Notes: generated by a model not told the origin, from the sequence alone. A stretch of DNA of 64,000 nt from Acidobacteriota bacterium (GCA_019351975.1 JABBOG010000010.1:9068-73067), one strand, 5' to 3'; shown: positions 15,702 to 25,412, counted from the stretch's first letter. A program made the numbers and translations.

Positions 15702-18203
15702 ATGCAATCCATTTCGGTACTCAATCAGAAATTTAACCGGATCTCCCATGTGGTACTTTACGGCGCAGCATTTACAGCAATGATTGTTACAGGGTTCGGT
15801 ACTGCGAATGCGCAGACAGCACCTTCACTTGGAACGGCATCGAGCTTCGCGGTATTGGGCGGATCGACGGTGACGAATACGGGGCCGAGCGTCATCTCGG
15901 GCGATCTGGGCGTGAGTCCGGGGACGGCAGTGACGGGATTTCCGCCGGGAATCGTAGCGGGCGGAACGATCCATGCAGCGGATGCGGTGGCCGCACAGGC
16001 TGAGGCGGATACGGCAACGGCATACCAGAGTGTCGCGTCAGAGGCGTGCACGGCGACCTATAGTGTGCCGACGGATTTGAGCGGTCAGACGCTGATTCCG
16101 GGTGTGTATTGCTTTGCGTCGTCGGTGGGTTTGGCGGGGACGCTGACGCTGAATGCGCAGGGGAATGCGAATGCGGTGTTCCTGTTCAAGATTGGGAGCA
16201 CGCTGATCACGGGAAGCAACTCGGTGGTGAATCTGATCAACGGGGCGCAGCAGTGCAATGTGTTTTATCAGGTAGGTAGCTCGGCGACGCTGGGCACGGG
16301 CACACAGCTGGTCGGGACGATTCTGGCGCTGACGAGCATTTCGCTGGATACGAATGCGAAGATCTCGGGACGAGCGCTGGCGCGGAACGGAGCTGTAACG
16401 ATGGACTCGAACACGGTGTCGCTGCCGACGTGCGGCGGTGGCGTGGCGGAGGCTCCGCCGACGCTGACGAAGAGCTTTTCGCCGGCGAGTGTGACGGCAG
16501 GAAGCGATGCGACGCTGACGATTACGCTTGGGAATACGAATGGAACGGCGGCGTCTTTGACGGCACCGCTGATCGATGCGTTTCCAGCGGGACTTACGGT
16601 TGCTGGTGCGGGAACCAATACCTGCGGCGGAACGTTGACGGGGAATACCGGATCGACAAGCGTGACGCTGACGGGCGGCGTGATTCCGTTGAACGGCACA
16701 TGCAGGCTGACGGTTCCGGTGACGGGAACGACGGTGGGCAGCCTTATTAACTCGCTTGCGGCGGGATCGTTGTCGACGACTGCAGGCAGTAATGCGACGC
16801 CTGCGATTGCGACGCTGACGATTACGACGGCTGGCGGCGGGACGGGCGGTAGCGGCGGCGGAACTGGAACCGGCGGAACTGGAACCGGCGGAACAGGTAG
16901 CGGCGGCAGCGGAACTGGAACAGGCGGTAGCGGAACCGGTGGTACAGGGACGAGTGGTGGCGGAACCGGGACGAGTGGTGGTGGCAGCGGGCCCGGCGGT
17001 GGTACCGATGCGGGAAGTTCGCCTACTGTAGGCAAGTCGTTCAGCCCGAGCACGATTGCGCTGAATGGAGTGTCGATGGTGACGATCACGCTGAATAACT
17101 CGGAGACCACGGCGGCAAAGTTGACGGCGCCTTTGACCGATATGCTGCCGCAGGGGCTGATGGTTGCCGGTGCTGCGACGACGACGTGCGGAGGAGCGGT
17201 GACGGCGGTAAAGGGCGGCGCATCGGTAACGCTGATGTCGGGCTCGATTCCGGCAGAGGGATCGTGCAGCGTGACGGTCGCGGTGAATGCGAAGTGCAGC
17301 CAATGCTCGGGAAACTACTATAACTCGATTGCGGCGGGCGCGTTGCAGACGACCAATGGTAAGAACACGCAGGCGGCGATGGCGACTCTGACGGTTTCGC
17401 CGGCTCCACCTGCAGGAGGCGCGCCGTATCTGATCAAGTCCTTCTGGCCAGATACGATTATGCCGGGCGCTTCATCAACGCTGTACATCGACCTGAAAAA
17501 CCCGAGCGGTACAGCTTCAACGCTGACGGCACCACTGGTGGATCATATGCCAACAGGGATGACCGTGGTTGGCAATCCAACCGATCCATGCGGCGGCACT
17601 CTGACTGCAGTGAAGGGAAGCAACGTCATCACACTGACTGGAAGCACCATCCCTGAGAACGGAACGTGCAGGATTACGGTGCTTGTGAGCGCGACGACGA
17701 ATGGCAAGGCGGATGTTGCGGGGAGCTACGTGAACACCCTTGGCATCGGCGTGCTCAAGACGACGACGGGTAATAATCACAGTCTGGCGTCGGCAACGCT
17801 GCTGGTGAGTGAATCAGCGGACAGCGGACCTACGCTGAGCAAGTCGTTTTCGCCCGCACTCATCAGGGAGGGTCAGGATACGACGCTGACGATCTACCTG
17901 GTGAACTCGGCGACGACGGTGGCGAAGTTGACGGCACCGTTCAGCGACCACATGCCTGCGGGGATGATGGTGGCTGGCGTGTCGAGCAATACGTGCGGCG
18001 GAGCGATGAGCGCTGCTCCAGGTAGCTCGACGGTGACAATGACGGGAGGAAGCATTCCGGCGAAGGGCTCGTGCAGGTTGACGGTGCTGGTGACCGCTCA
18101 CTGTGGCGTGTACTGGAATGAGATCGCTGTCGGCGCACTAAAGACGAGCAACGGCAGTAACAAGGAGACGTATGGTGCAACGCTGACGGCGGTGCTCAAC
18201 TAG
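15702..18203 (+). CDS. Secreted DUF3494 (ice-binding-like) protein with four Ig-like repeats
   Basis: 833 residues, secreted (signal peptide 1-37, ends TANA). Residues about 42-245 form a DUF3494 domain, the fold of bacterial ice-binding proteins: FAVLGGSTVTNTGPSVISGDLGVSPG, PGVYCF and ATLGTGTQLVGTILA are typical. Four related repeats of about 115 residues follow, starting near 253, 441, 575 and 710, each with a KSFxP entry, a TAPLxDxxPxGxxVxG motif and a paired TCGG / GTCRxTV cysteine signature that may form a disulfide. A Gly/Thr/Ser-rich linker of about 65 residues separates repeats 1 and 2. There is no sorting motif at the C-terminus. Many DUF3494 proteins outside polar species are adhesins or wall proteins, so ice binding is not assured. 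Confidence 0.85.
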   Translation: MQSISVLNQKFNRISHVVLYGAAFTAMIVTGFGTANAQTAPSLGTASSFAVLGGSTVTNTGPSVISGDLGVSPGTAVTGFPPGIVAGGTIHAADAVAAQAEADTATAYQSVASEACTATYSVPTDLSGQTLIPGVYCFASSVGLAGTLTLNAQGNANAVFLFKIGSTLITGSNSVVNLINGAQQCNVFYQVGSSATLGTGTQLVGTILALTSISLDTNAKISGRALARNGAVTMDSNTVSLPTCGGGVAEAPPTLTKSFSPASVTAGSDATLTITLGNTNGTAASLTAPLIDAFPAGLTVAGAGTNTCGGTLTGNTGSTSVTLTGGVIPLNGTCRLTVPVTGTTVGSLINSLAAGSLSTTAGSNATPAIATLTITTAGGGTGGSGGGTGTGGTGTGGTGSGGSGTGTGGSGTGGTGTSGGGTGTSGGGSGPGGGTDAGSSPTVGKSFSPSTIALNGVSMVTITLNNSETTAAKLTAPLTDMLPQGLMVAGAATTTCGGAVTAVKGGASVTLMSGSIPAEGSCSVTVAVNAKCSQCSGNYYNSIAAGALQTTNGKNTQAAMATLTVSPAPPAGGAPYLIKSFWPDTIMPGASSTLYIDLKNPSGTASTLTAPLVDHMPTGMTVVGNPTDPCGGTLTAVKGSNVITLTGSTIPENGTCRITVLVSATTNGKADVAGSYVNTLGIGVLKTTTGNNHSLASATLLVSESADSGPTLSKSFSPALIREGQDTTLTIYLVNSATTVAKLTAPFSDHMPAGMMVAGVSSNTCGGAMSAAPGSSTVTMTGGSIPAKGSCRLTVLVTAHCGVYWNEIAVGALKTSNGSNKETYGATLTAVLN

Positions 18204-18223
18204 AAGCTGTTGGTGCAGAAGAT

Positions 18224-18261
18224 AACCGCTCCAGAGAGGAGTTTCTCTGGAGCGGTTTTTA
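18224..18261 (+). terminator. Rho-independent terminator of the DUF3494 gene
   Basis: Perfect 14-base stem AACCGCTCCAGAGA (18224-18237) and TCTCTGGAGCGGTT (18244-18257), six-base loop, then a T tract. It lies between the convergent DUF3494 and sucA genes; the T tract favours the + direction. Confidence 0.92.
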
Positions 18262-18271
18262 TTGGGATGGA

Positions 18272-20785
18272 TCAGGAGCCGAAGCCGAAGGCGAGGTCGA
18301 TGAGGGTCTTCTCTTCGAGTTCGTGGGCTTTGGCGGAGCCTGTGGCGGGGCTGGCGGAGGCGGTGCGCTTGACGCTGAGGAGAGCGCGGTCACCGGCGAT
18401 GCGTTTGAGGAGCGGCTGAACGTAGGCGAGTGCGCCCATGTTGGCGGGCTCTTCCTGTACCCAGACGATCTCGGTGGCGGAGGGATGCTGGTCGATGGCG
18501 GCCTGGAGATCTTCTTCGGGGAAGGGGTAGAGCTGCTCGAGGAAGAGGATGCCGACGTCGGTTAGTTTGCGCCTGGCGCGTTCGACGCGGAGGTTGTGGC
18601 CGATCTTGCCAGTGCAGATGAGAAGGCGGCGGGGGTTGGTGACGTCGTTGTCGGGAAGGACGTTGAGGAAGTGGTCGCGGGTGAGGTCGGCGACGGGGCT
18701 CATGGCGTCGGTGTGGCGGAGCATGGATTTGGGGGTAAAGACGATGAGGGGCTTGCGCCAGTGGCGGAGAGCCTGGCGGCGGAGGAGATGAAAGAACTGC
18801 GCGGCGGTGGAGGGCTGCGCGATCTGGATGTTGTCCTGCGCGGCGAGCTGGAGGTAGCGCTCGACGCGGGCGCTGGAGTGCTCGGGGCCCTGGCCTTCGT
18901 AGCCGTGGGGAAGGAGCATGACGAGGCCGGAGAGGAGACCCCATTTGGCTTCACCGGCAGCGAGGAACTGGTCGATGATGATCTGAGCGCCGTTGGCGAA
19001 GTCGCCGAACTGGGCCTCCCAGAGGACGAGAGCTTCGGGATAGTCGCGGGAGAATCCGTACTCGAAACCGAGGCAGGCGGCCTCGGAGAGAAGGGAGTTG
19101 TAGACGGACCAGCGGGCCTGGGTGGGAGCGATGTTGTTGAGGGGGGAGTAGCGGGTTTCGGTCTCGATGTCGATGAAGACGGAGTGGCGCTGGTTGAAGG
19201 TGCCGCGCTGGGAGTCCTGACCGCTGAGACGAACGGGGATGCCGGACTTGAGCAGGGAGGCGTAGGCGAGGAGCTCGGCCATGCCGTAGTCGAGGGGCTT
19301 TTTGCCGGTGCCCATCTCAACACGCTGGGCGAGGAGTTTTTCGACCTTGGGGTGCATGTGGAAGCCGGTGGGAGCGGTGGTGAGGGTGGCGGTGAGAGAG
19401 GCGATCTCCGTGGTGTCGAGGCCGGTGCGAGGGTTGTCGGTGTCGTGGAGCGAGCCGCCGTAGAAGGCCTTCCAGTAGTCGGGAAGGATGTGCATCTTGG
19501 GCTTGCGGGAGGCCTGGGTTGCGGCCTTTTGCTCTTCGAGGAAGCGGCCCTGCGCGTAGGTTACTTCGGAGGCGGGGTCGGTGCCGATGGACTCAGCGTA
19601 GAGCTTGTAGAGGGGCGGGTGATCTTTGATCTTGGCGTAGCGGCGGGGCTGGGTGACGGTGGGATCGTCGACTTCGGAGTGGCCGTGGCGGCGGTAGCCG
19701 ATGAGGTCGATGACGACGTCGGAGTGGAAGGTCTGGCGATAGTCGGCGGCGAGAGAGGCGATGCGCGCGACGGCGGCAGGGTCTTCGGCGTTGACGTGGA
19801 AGATTGGGATGGGGAGGCGCTTGGCGAGGTCGGTGGAGAAGCGCGAGGAGTTGGACTCGTCGGGGAGTGCGGTGAAGCCGAGGAGGTTGTTGACGATGAC
19901 CTGGATGGTTCCGCCGACGTTGTAGCCGTGGAGCGAGGCGAGGTTGAGGGTTTCGGCCCAGATGCCCTGACCGGCGAAGGCAGCGTCGCCGTGGATGATC
20001 ATGGGGAGGACCTCCTGCTTGCCGGTCTTTCCGATGCGCTCCTGATAGGCGCGGGTGCGGCCCATGATGACGGGGTCTACGGCTTCGAGGTGGCTGGGGT
20101 TGGAGGCGAGGTGAAGGTGGATGGTCTTGCCGGTTGCGGTGGTGAAGTCGCCGGTGGCTCCGGTGTGATATTTGACGTCGCCGCCGCCCATGGTGCTGCG
20201 GGGGTCGACGTCTTCGAATTTGGTGAAGACTTCGCGGGAGGGTCGGCCGATCGTGTTGACCATGACGTTGAGGCGACCGCGGTGGCTCATGGCGAAGATG
20301 GAGCGGTTAACGCCGTTTTCGGCGGCGGCGGAGAAGAGCTGGTCGAGGAAGGGAATCAGGACGGTGAGGCCTTCGAGCGAGAAACGCTTGGTGCCGAGGT
20401 AGCGCTGCTGAATGACCTGCTCGAAGAGGTCAGCGCGGATGAGGCCGGTGAGGATTCGTGCCGTATCGACGGGGGGTTGCGGGCCTTCGAGGCGCTGCTG
20501 GATCCACGCGCGCTTTTCCGCTGAGGGGATGTGCATGAACTCGGCGCCGATGGTGGAGGCGTAGACGCGGCGGGCGTCTTCGGCAGCCTGCTCCGCCTCT
20601 GGACCCTCGGGAAGCTGGGCGGGAAAGGGCTCAGGCGGGAGAAACTGGCCGAGCGGATCGAGGGAGGCCTGGAGGTAGCCCCAGCGACGGAAGACGTCGA
20701 AGGTTAAGTCTCTTGAGGTAGGTTTCGGGCTGCAATCGGGGGGTGTCAGTTTAATTTGGGGTTGCGCAGGTGTCTTCGTAGCCAT
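18272..20785 (-). CDS. sucA: 2-oxoglutarate dehydrogenase E1 component
   Basis: Thiamine-diphosphate-dependent decarboxylase that starts the TCA-cycle oxoglutarate dehydrogenase complex. 837 residues, against about 930 in E. coli: the N-terminal E2-binding leader (LYEQYLEDP type) is reduced. The E1 core is complete: AMSHRGRLNVMVN, DVKYHTG, HLASNPSHLEAVDPV, the TPP-binding GDAAFAGQGIWAETLNLA...NN, and YRRHGHSEVDDPTVTQP. The C-terminal part has FEYGFSRDYPEALVLWEAQFGDFANGAQIIIDQ. ATG 20785 is preferred over the GTG directly before it; no ribosome-binding site is clear. No E2 (sucB) or lpd gene is adjacent in this window. Confidence 0.96.
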   Translation of the reverse strand: MATKTPAQPQIKLTPPDCSPKPTSRDLTFDVFRRWGYLQASLDPLGQFLPPEPFPAQLPEGPEAEQAAEDARRVYASTIGAEFMHIPSAEKRAWIQQRLEGPQPPVDTARILTGLIRADLFEQVIQQRYLGTKRFSLEGLTVLIPFLDQLFSAAAENGVNRSIFAMSHRGRLNVMVNTIGRPSREVFTKFEDVDPRSTMGGGDVKYHTGATGDFTTATGKTIHLHLASNPSHLEAVDPVIMGRTRAYQERIGKTGKQEVLPMIIHGDAAFAGQGIWAETLNLASLHGYNVGGTIQVIVNNLLGFTALPDESNSSRFSTDLAKRLPIPIFHVNAEDPAAVARIASLAADYRQTFHSDVVIDLIGYRRHGHSEVDDPTVTQPRRYAKIKDHPPLYKLYAESIGTDPASEVTYAQGRFLEEQKAATQASRKPKMHILPDYWKAFYGGSLHDTDNPRTGLDTTEIASLTATLTTAPTGFHMHPKVEKLLAQRVEMGTGKKPLDYGMAELLAYASLLKSGIPVRLSGQDSQRGTFNQRHSVFIDIETETRYSPLNNIAPTQARWSVYNSLLSEAACLGFEYGFSRDYPEALVLWEAQFGDFANGAQIIIDQFLAAGEAKWGLLSGLVMLLPHGYEGQGPEHSSARVERYLQLAAQDNIQIAQPSTAAQFFHLLRRQALRHWRKPLIVFTPKSMLRHTDAMSPVADLTRDHFLNVLPDNDVTNPRRLLICTGKIGHNLRVERARRKLTDVGILFLEQLYPFPEEDLQAAIDQHPSATEIVWVQEEPANMGALAYVQPLLKRIAGDRALLSVKRTASASPATGSAKAHELEEKTLIDLAFGFGS

Positions 20786-20902
20786 CACGTTAACATGCTA
20801 GACGTTTCGGGGGTGGGGTGGGAGGATTTGCGCGGTATCCGAACAGCGTGTGCGATGAAAGGTTCGGGGAAGTAGCGTGAGAGCGCCGAGAGAGGGCGGC
20901 GG

Positions 20903-23170
20903 CTACTGGATGAGGTTGGTCGTGTTCGGGGGGAGGTGGGGGGTGAATGGAAGGAAGAGATTGAAGACGGTGCCGTGGTGGGAGGGGTGCTGGCTGGAGC
21001 GGAGGCGCAGGCGGCCATCGTGGCGTTCGACGATCTCGCTGCCGATCCAGAGACCGAGGCCGGTGCCGTTGATGCCTTTGGTGGTGAAGAAGGCTTTGAA
21101 GACGTTGGTCTGGGTCTCCGGCGACATGCCTGTACCGGAGTCGGCGACGGTGAGGGTGAGACCTTTGCGACCGGTGCGCCATTCGGTGGTTTCGCGGCTG
21201 CGGAGGATGAGGCGGCCGCCGGTGGGCATGGCGTCGATGGCGTTGGAGACGAGGTTATTGAGTACCTGGCGGATATCACCTTCAAAACAGGTGATGGGGC
21301 GCTCGGCGCGCTTGCGTTTCTCGACACGGATGGAGGAGTTGCGGAGGCGGCCTTCGTAGAGGCTGAGGACGGTGGCAAAGAGGTCGGTGCAGGCGATCTC
21401 GCGGGGCGCGGTGGCCTGCTTGTGGAAGCGAAGGGTCTGGTTGGTGATGACGGCGACGCGGCGAAGTTCCTGGTCGGCGAGGTCGAGGAGTTGCTGGACT
21501 TCGGGTGAGGCGGCGTTCTGGCGCGCGATAAAGATGAGGTTGGTGACGGATTCGAGAGGATTGTTGATCTCGTGAGCGATGGAGCTTGCCATGCGACCGA
21601 CGACGGCGAGCTTTTCGCTCTGGATGAGGGCGGCTTCGGCGCGTTTCTGGGTTGTGGTTTCGATGGCGGCTGCGGCGATGGCTTGAACGGTGCCGTCATC
21701 GTCGAAGATGGGGGAGAAACTGACGGTCCAGTAGCGGTGTTCGTCGGGGTAGCCATCGAGGTAACCGTCGATGTCATGGTTGAGGATGTTTTCGCCTAGC
21801 GCGGCCCTGCGTATGAGAGCGTGCGCGACGGACAAGCCGGGCATCAACTCGATGTATGACTTGCCGATGGCTTCAGCGGACGAGGTTCTTGAGATCTGGG
21901 CCTGGCGGTCGTTGATGCGAAGGACGCGGAGATCTTTGGGGTCACAGAGAAGTTTGCCGACGGGAGAGCCGCGGTAGATGGTTTCGAGTTCGCGGCGCTG
22001 GCGGTCGATTTCAGTGTATTGCTCCTGGAGGCGGGCGGCGGCGAGGCGATCTTCGTGGATATCTGCGGCGGTGCCTAACCATTGCTGGATGTTGCCGGAG
22101 GGGTCGCGCAAGGGAGAGGCGCTGAGGTGCCACCAGCGGGAGGCGCCATCGGAGGCGCGGATGAGGCGGACGTCAAGGGTGTAGTCGCTGCCGCTGGCGA
22201 CGCCTATGGTCCATACATGGATGGCATGATCGATGTCGGCGGGGTCGATGCAGGCAAGGAAGGCGGTGCCGTCGGGGGGGATGGCGCTCAGGCCGAGATA
22301 GTTGAGGAAGCGCTGGTTGGCGTAGTCGAGATTGCCTTGCGGTGAGGCGGTCCAGAGGCATTGGGGGCTGAGTTCGGTGAGGATGCGGTAGCGTTCTTCG
22401 CTGCTGCGTAGACGTTCTTCGCGGAGCTTTTCTTTGGTAATGTCGCGAAAGAAGATAATGATGCCATCCGGGGCGGGACGCGCGATGACGTCGAGCCAGA
22501 AGTTGAAGGGCTCGGGATAGAAGGCCTGGAAGCCGCTGGGGACGCGCTCGACCATGGCGCGGGTGTAGTGCTCGACGTAAGGCGAGCCAGGGTAGACGGT
22601 ATAAGGATAGGTCTGCCAGAGAATGGTGCCGACCGATGGGCCGTTGGCGGCGAGCATGGTCTGGCCGCGATCGTTGAGGTAGGTGATGCGGAAGTCGCGG
22701 TCGAGGCTCATGATGCCATCACTGGTAGCGGTGAGGACAGCCTGCAATTGCTCCGTGGTGGAGAGCAGGGCGGTCTGGGCGTGATGGGCGGCTGTGATGT
22801 CCTGATAGTAGAGAGCGATGCCGTCTGGCATGGGGAGGACGTGAATGGAGAACCAGACGTTGAAGGGTTCGTAGAAGAAGGCGTCGATGGTGCGTTCGCG
22901 GCGGTTTTCCATGACGTCGCGGTAGGCTTCTTCGGCGGCGGTGCCGAGGGCACCGGGATAGAGTTCCCAGAGGGAGCGGCTGTTGATGTAGCCGGGTTTG
23001 ACGTGGCTGACGGCGCGGGCGGCGGCATTGGCGAAGGTGATGCGCCAGTGCCTGTCGAGGAGCATGACGGCGTCCGTCAGATTTTCGACGAGGTAGGCGA
23101 TGGTCGGGTCCGCGGGCGCTTGATCAAGGACCTGCGCAGTGCTGTCCGACAGTTGTTTTTGATTCGCCAT
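20903..23170 (-). CDS. Multi-PAS sensor histidine kinase
   Basis: 755 residues, no membrane segment seen, so probably cytoplasmic. Four PAS/PAC-like domains follow one another (first near residues 25-135, then about 145-265, 270-400 and 405-525; e.g. YYQDITAAHHAQ and FFRDITKEKLREER closings). The dimerisation/phosphoacceptor box SSIAHEINNPLESV has H533. The ATPase domain has N-box NNLVSNAIDAMP, G1 DSGTGM and G2 GTGLGLWI. The start at 23170 is chosen because the longer frame (to 23392) only adds low-complexity sequence antisense-like to the receiver gene. The receiver gene lies 64 bases upstream in the same direction, so they form a pair. The signal is unknown; cytoplasmic PAS arrays often sense redox or small ligands. 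Confidence 0.92.
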   Translation of the reverse strand: MANQKQLSDSTAQVLDQAPADPTIAYLVENLTDAVMLLDRHWRITFANAAARAVSHVKPGYINSRSLWELYPGALGTAAEEAYRDVMENRRERTIDAFFYEPFNVWFSIHVLPMPDGIALYYQDITAAHHAQTALLSTTEQLQAVLTATSDGIMSLDRDFRITYLNDRGQTMLAANGPSVGTILWQTYPYTVYPGSPYVEHYTRAMVERVPSGFQAFYPEPFNFWLDVIARPAPDGIIIFFRDITKEKLREERLRSSEERYRILTELSPQCLWTASPQGNLDYANQRFLNYLGLSAIPPDGTAFLACIDPADIDHAIHVWTIGVASGSDYTLDVRLIRASDGASRWWHLSASPLRDPSGNIQQWLGTAADIHEDRLAAARLQEQYTEIDRQRRELETIYRGSPVGKLLCDPKDLRVLRINDRQAQISRTSSAEAIGKSYIELMPGLSVAHALIRRAALGENILNHDIDGYLDGYPDEHRYWTVSFSPIFDDDGTVQAIAAAAIETTTQKRAEAALIQSEKLAVVGRMASSIAHEINNPLESVTNLIFIARQNAASPEVQQLLDLADQELRRVAVITNQTLRFHKQATAPREIACTDLFATVLSLYEGRLRNSSIRVEKRKRAERPITCFEGDIRQVLNNLVSNAIDAMPTGGRLILRSRETTEWRTGRKGLTLTVADSGTGMSPETQTNVFKAFFTTKGINGTGLGLWIGSEIVERHDGRLRLRSSQHPSHHGTVFNLFLPFTPHLPPNTTNLIQ

Positions 23171-23234
23171 CCCTAGAATAGTAGCGTATTGGGGAGAATT
23201 TGAAGCGGATGCAGGGTAGCGGGTGTGTGATGCG

Positions 23235-23633
23235 CTAGCGGGTATTGGAGAGCTCCTCGTTGTGCCGCTCGATGACGGCGGTTTCGATGGGGGTGAGCTG
23301 CTTGAGGAGCGCGAGGAGTTTGACGGGCTCGAAGCTTTCGAGGAGATGGTCGGCCTGTGGGCATTCGTGTGTGCCGGGAGCCGAGATGACAATGACGGGC
23401 TTGGCGGGATGGAGTTCTTTGAGTCTGGCGACGAGGTCGCAGCAGGTCATGTCGTGGACACCGGCATCAAGGACAACGCCATTGATGTTTGGGAAGGATT
23501 GGACGGTGGCGAGGGCTTCGACGGCGCTATAGGCTGTGATGACGTTGAACTTGGAGGTCTCGATGACGAGTTTGCGTGTGGAGATGCTGCCGGAGTACTC
23601 ACGGTCGATCACCAGGAAACATGGACGAATCAT
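23235..23633 (-). CDS. Single-domain response-regulator receiver protein
   Basis: 132 residues, one receiver domain without an output domain. D56 in GVVLDAGV is the expected phosphorylation site, with the acidic pocket represented by D10 in LVIDRE. The switch Ser is in VIVISAPG. The conserved lysine of the usual KPF motif is not seen: the position reads ESFEP, so it may be an atypical receiver or a phosphate sink. It is directly upstream of the PAS histidine kinase in one transcription unit and divergent from the ribonuclease gene. Confidence 0.88.
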   Translation of the reverse strand: MIRPCFLVIDREYSGSISTRKLVIETSKFNVITAYSAVEALATVQSFPNINGVVLDAGVHDMTCCDLVARLKELHPAKPVIVISAPGTHECPQADHLLESFEPVKLLALLKQLTPIETAVIERHNEELSNTR

Positions 23634-23732
23634 ATTTCTCTATTATCAGCATATCCAGCAATGTTTGGGAAGCGTCGATGCGACTTAATGCGGGATGGGC
23701 GGGTGGGGTGTTTGCGTGATAGTCTGCGTGGC

Positions 23733-25412
23733 ATGTCTCAAGAGATGCACGAACGTGGTGATGCGCAGCGGAACGGTGGCGGGAATCAGGCAGCGGTACA
23801 GCATGCGGTAACGCATGGAGGGCACCCGTTCGACCTGGCGGGAGCTGCGCTGAATGAGATGCATGAGGCTGGTTTTCGGCCGGAGTTCGGTGCAGGCGTG
23901 ACGGAGCAGATGGGTGAGATTGAGGGTCGGTTTGCGACGGTGCAGGCGGGCGAGGGGGTGGAGGATCTGAGGGGGCTGGGTTGGTCTTCGATCGATAACG
24001 ACACGTCGAGGGACCTGGATCAGATTGAGGTGGCGGAGCGCGTGGCGCGTGGGATACGGCTGCGGGTGGCGATTGGAGACGTGGCGGCGGCGGTGGCGAA
24101 GGGATCGCCGATTGATAGGCATGCGGCGGCGCAGACGCAGACGATTTATACGGCGGTGAGGAACTTTCCGATGCTGCCGTTGGAGCTGTCGACGGGGCTG
24201 ACGAGCTTGAATGAGGACGGTGACCGGCGCGCGGTGATGATGACTTTTACGGTGGGGGCGGATGGGGAGATGAGCGATGAGAGTGTGTCGCTGGCGCTGG
24301 TGAGGAACCGGGCACAGCTGGCGTACTCGCGGGTAGGGCCGTGGTTGGAGCGGACGGCGGCGGGGGTGGTGGATGCGGATGTGGCGGCGCTGCGGTCCGA
24401 CAGCGCGCGGGAGGGGGACGTTACAAGTTCCCCCACCCATGGCGATGAAACTGCCATGAGTGGGGCACCCGGAGGGATGGGGAAAGCAGGGGAGGGTTGG
24501 CTGGTTGAGCAGTTGAAGCTGCAGGATGAGGCGGCGCAGGCGCTGCACGAGGCGCGGGTGAAGCGGGGAGCGCTGGAGTTTCATAAGGCCGAGGCGGACC
24601 CGGTGGTGATGGATGGTCGGATTATTGGCGTGCAGGATGTGGTGCAGAACCGGGCGATGAATCTGATTGAGGACTTGATGGTGGCGGCGAATGGGGTGAT
24701 GGCGAGGGCGCTGCGCAGAGGCGGACGAAGCGGGTTGCAGCGGGTGGTGCGGGTGCCGGTGCGGTGGGACAGGATTGTGGCATTGGCGGCAGAGCATGGG
24801 ACGACGCTGCCGGCGGTGCCGGACTCGGTGGCGTTGAATGATTTTCTGGAGGAGCGGCGGCGGGAGGATGCGGTGCATTATCCGGATCTGGCGGTGGCTG
24901 TGATCAAGCTGATGGGGCCGGGCGAATATATGCTGATGCGGCCGGACGATGATCCGACGGGGCACTTTGGGTTGGCGGCGCGCGACTATACGCACTCCAC
25001 TGCGCCGAACCGGAGGTTTCCGGATTTGGTGACGCAGCGGGTGCTGCACGCGATGATGCGCAGTGAGCCAGCGCCGTACAGCGACGCGGAGCTTGCGGCG
25101 ATTGCGCTGCATTGTAATGAGGCGGATAAGGCGCTGCGGAAGATCGAGCGCGATATGCAAAAGAGGGTGGCGGCGGTGGCGATGGCGTCGCGGATTGGGG
25201 AGGTATTCGCGGGCGTTGTTACGGGCGCGAGCGACAAAGGGGTGTATGTGCGGGTAATTCGGCCGCCGTTTGAGGGCAGGGTGCTGCACGGTGGGGAGGG
25301 TTTGGATGTGGGAGATAAGGTGAGTGTGAAGCTGATCCATACGGACCCGGCGCGGGCGTTTATTGATTTTGCGAAGGTGGGAATGCGGACGGGACAGCAA
25401 CCCCACGCATGA
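23733..25412 (+). CDS. RNB-domain exoribonuclease (RNase II/R family)
   Basis: 559 residues; degrades single-stranded RNA 3' to 5'. The RNB core shows the catalytic acidic cluster SSIDNDTSRDLDQIEV, the substrate channel motif YMLMRPDDDPTGHFGLAARDYTHSTAPNRRFPDLVTQR and a short S1-like C-terminal part (VTGASDKGVYVRVIRPPFEGRVLHG). There are no N-terminal cold-shock domains, so it is a short form, as found in acidobacteria. ATG 23733 is taken as the start (23745 is an alternative); upstream in-frame sequence overlaps the divergent receiver gene and is not believed. A palindromic repeat is inserted at residues about 234-246, and a second degraded copy supplies the last codons and the stop. Confidence 0.9.
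   Translation: MSQEMHERGDAQRNGGGNQAAVQHAVTHGGHPFDLAGAALNEMHEAGFRPEFGAGVTEQMGEIEGRFATVQAGEGVEDLRGLGWSSIDNDTSRDLDQIEVAERVARGIRLRVAIGDVAAAVAKGSPIDRHAAAQTQTIYTAVRNFPMLPLELSTGLTSLNEDGDRRAVMMTFTVGADGEMSDESVSLALVRNRAQLAYSRVGPWLERTAAGVVDADVAALRSDSAREGDVTSSPTHGDETAMSGAPGGMGKAGEGWLVEQLKLQDEAAQALHEARVKRGALEFHKAEADPVVMDGRIIGVQDVVQNRAMNLIEDLMVAANGVMARALRRGGRSGLQRVVRVPVRWDRIVALAAEHGTTLPAVPDSVALNDFLEERRREDAVHYPDLAVAVIKLMGPGEYMLMRPDDDPTGHFGLAARDYTHSTAPNRRFPDLVTQRVLHAMMRSEPAPYSDAELAAIALHCNEADKALRKIERDMQKRVAAVAMASRIGEVFAGVVTGASDKGVYVRVIRPPFEGRVLHGGEGLDVGDKVSVKLIHTDPARAFIDFAKVGMRTGQQPHA
24431..24470. repeat. Palindromic repeat inside the ribonuclease gene
   Basis: Arms CCCACCCATGGC (24432-24443) and GCCATGAGTGGG (24453-24464), one mismatch, followed by GCACCC. 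Same family as 8107-8138. It is translated in frame as part of a Gly/Ser/Thr-rich segment between blocks of the RNB domain. Confidence 0.85.

Noticed and set aside
18596-20524. 642-codon + strand frame opposite sucA
   Set aside because: Shadow of SucA caused by high GC third positions; no motif or ribosome-binding site.
23171-23392. 74-residue N-terminal extension of the histidine kinase
   Set aside because: Low-complexity Ser/Pro sequence overlapping the receiver gene on the same strand; the PAS protein starts well at 23170.
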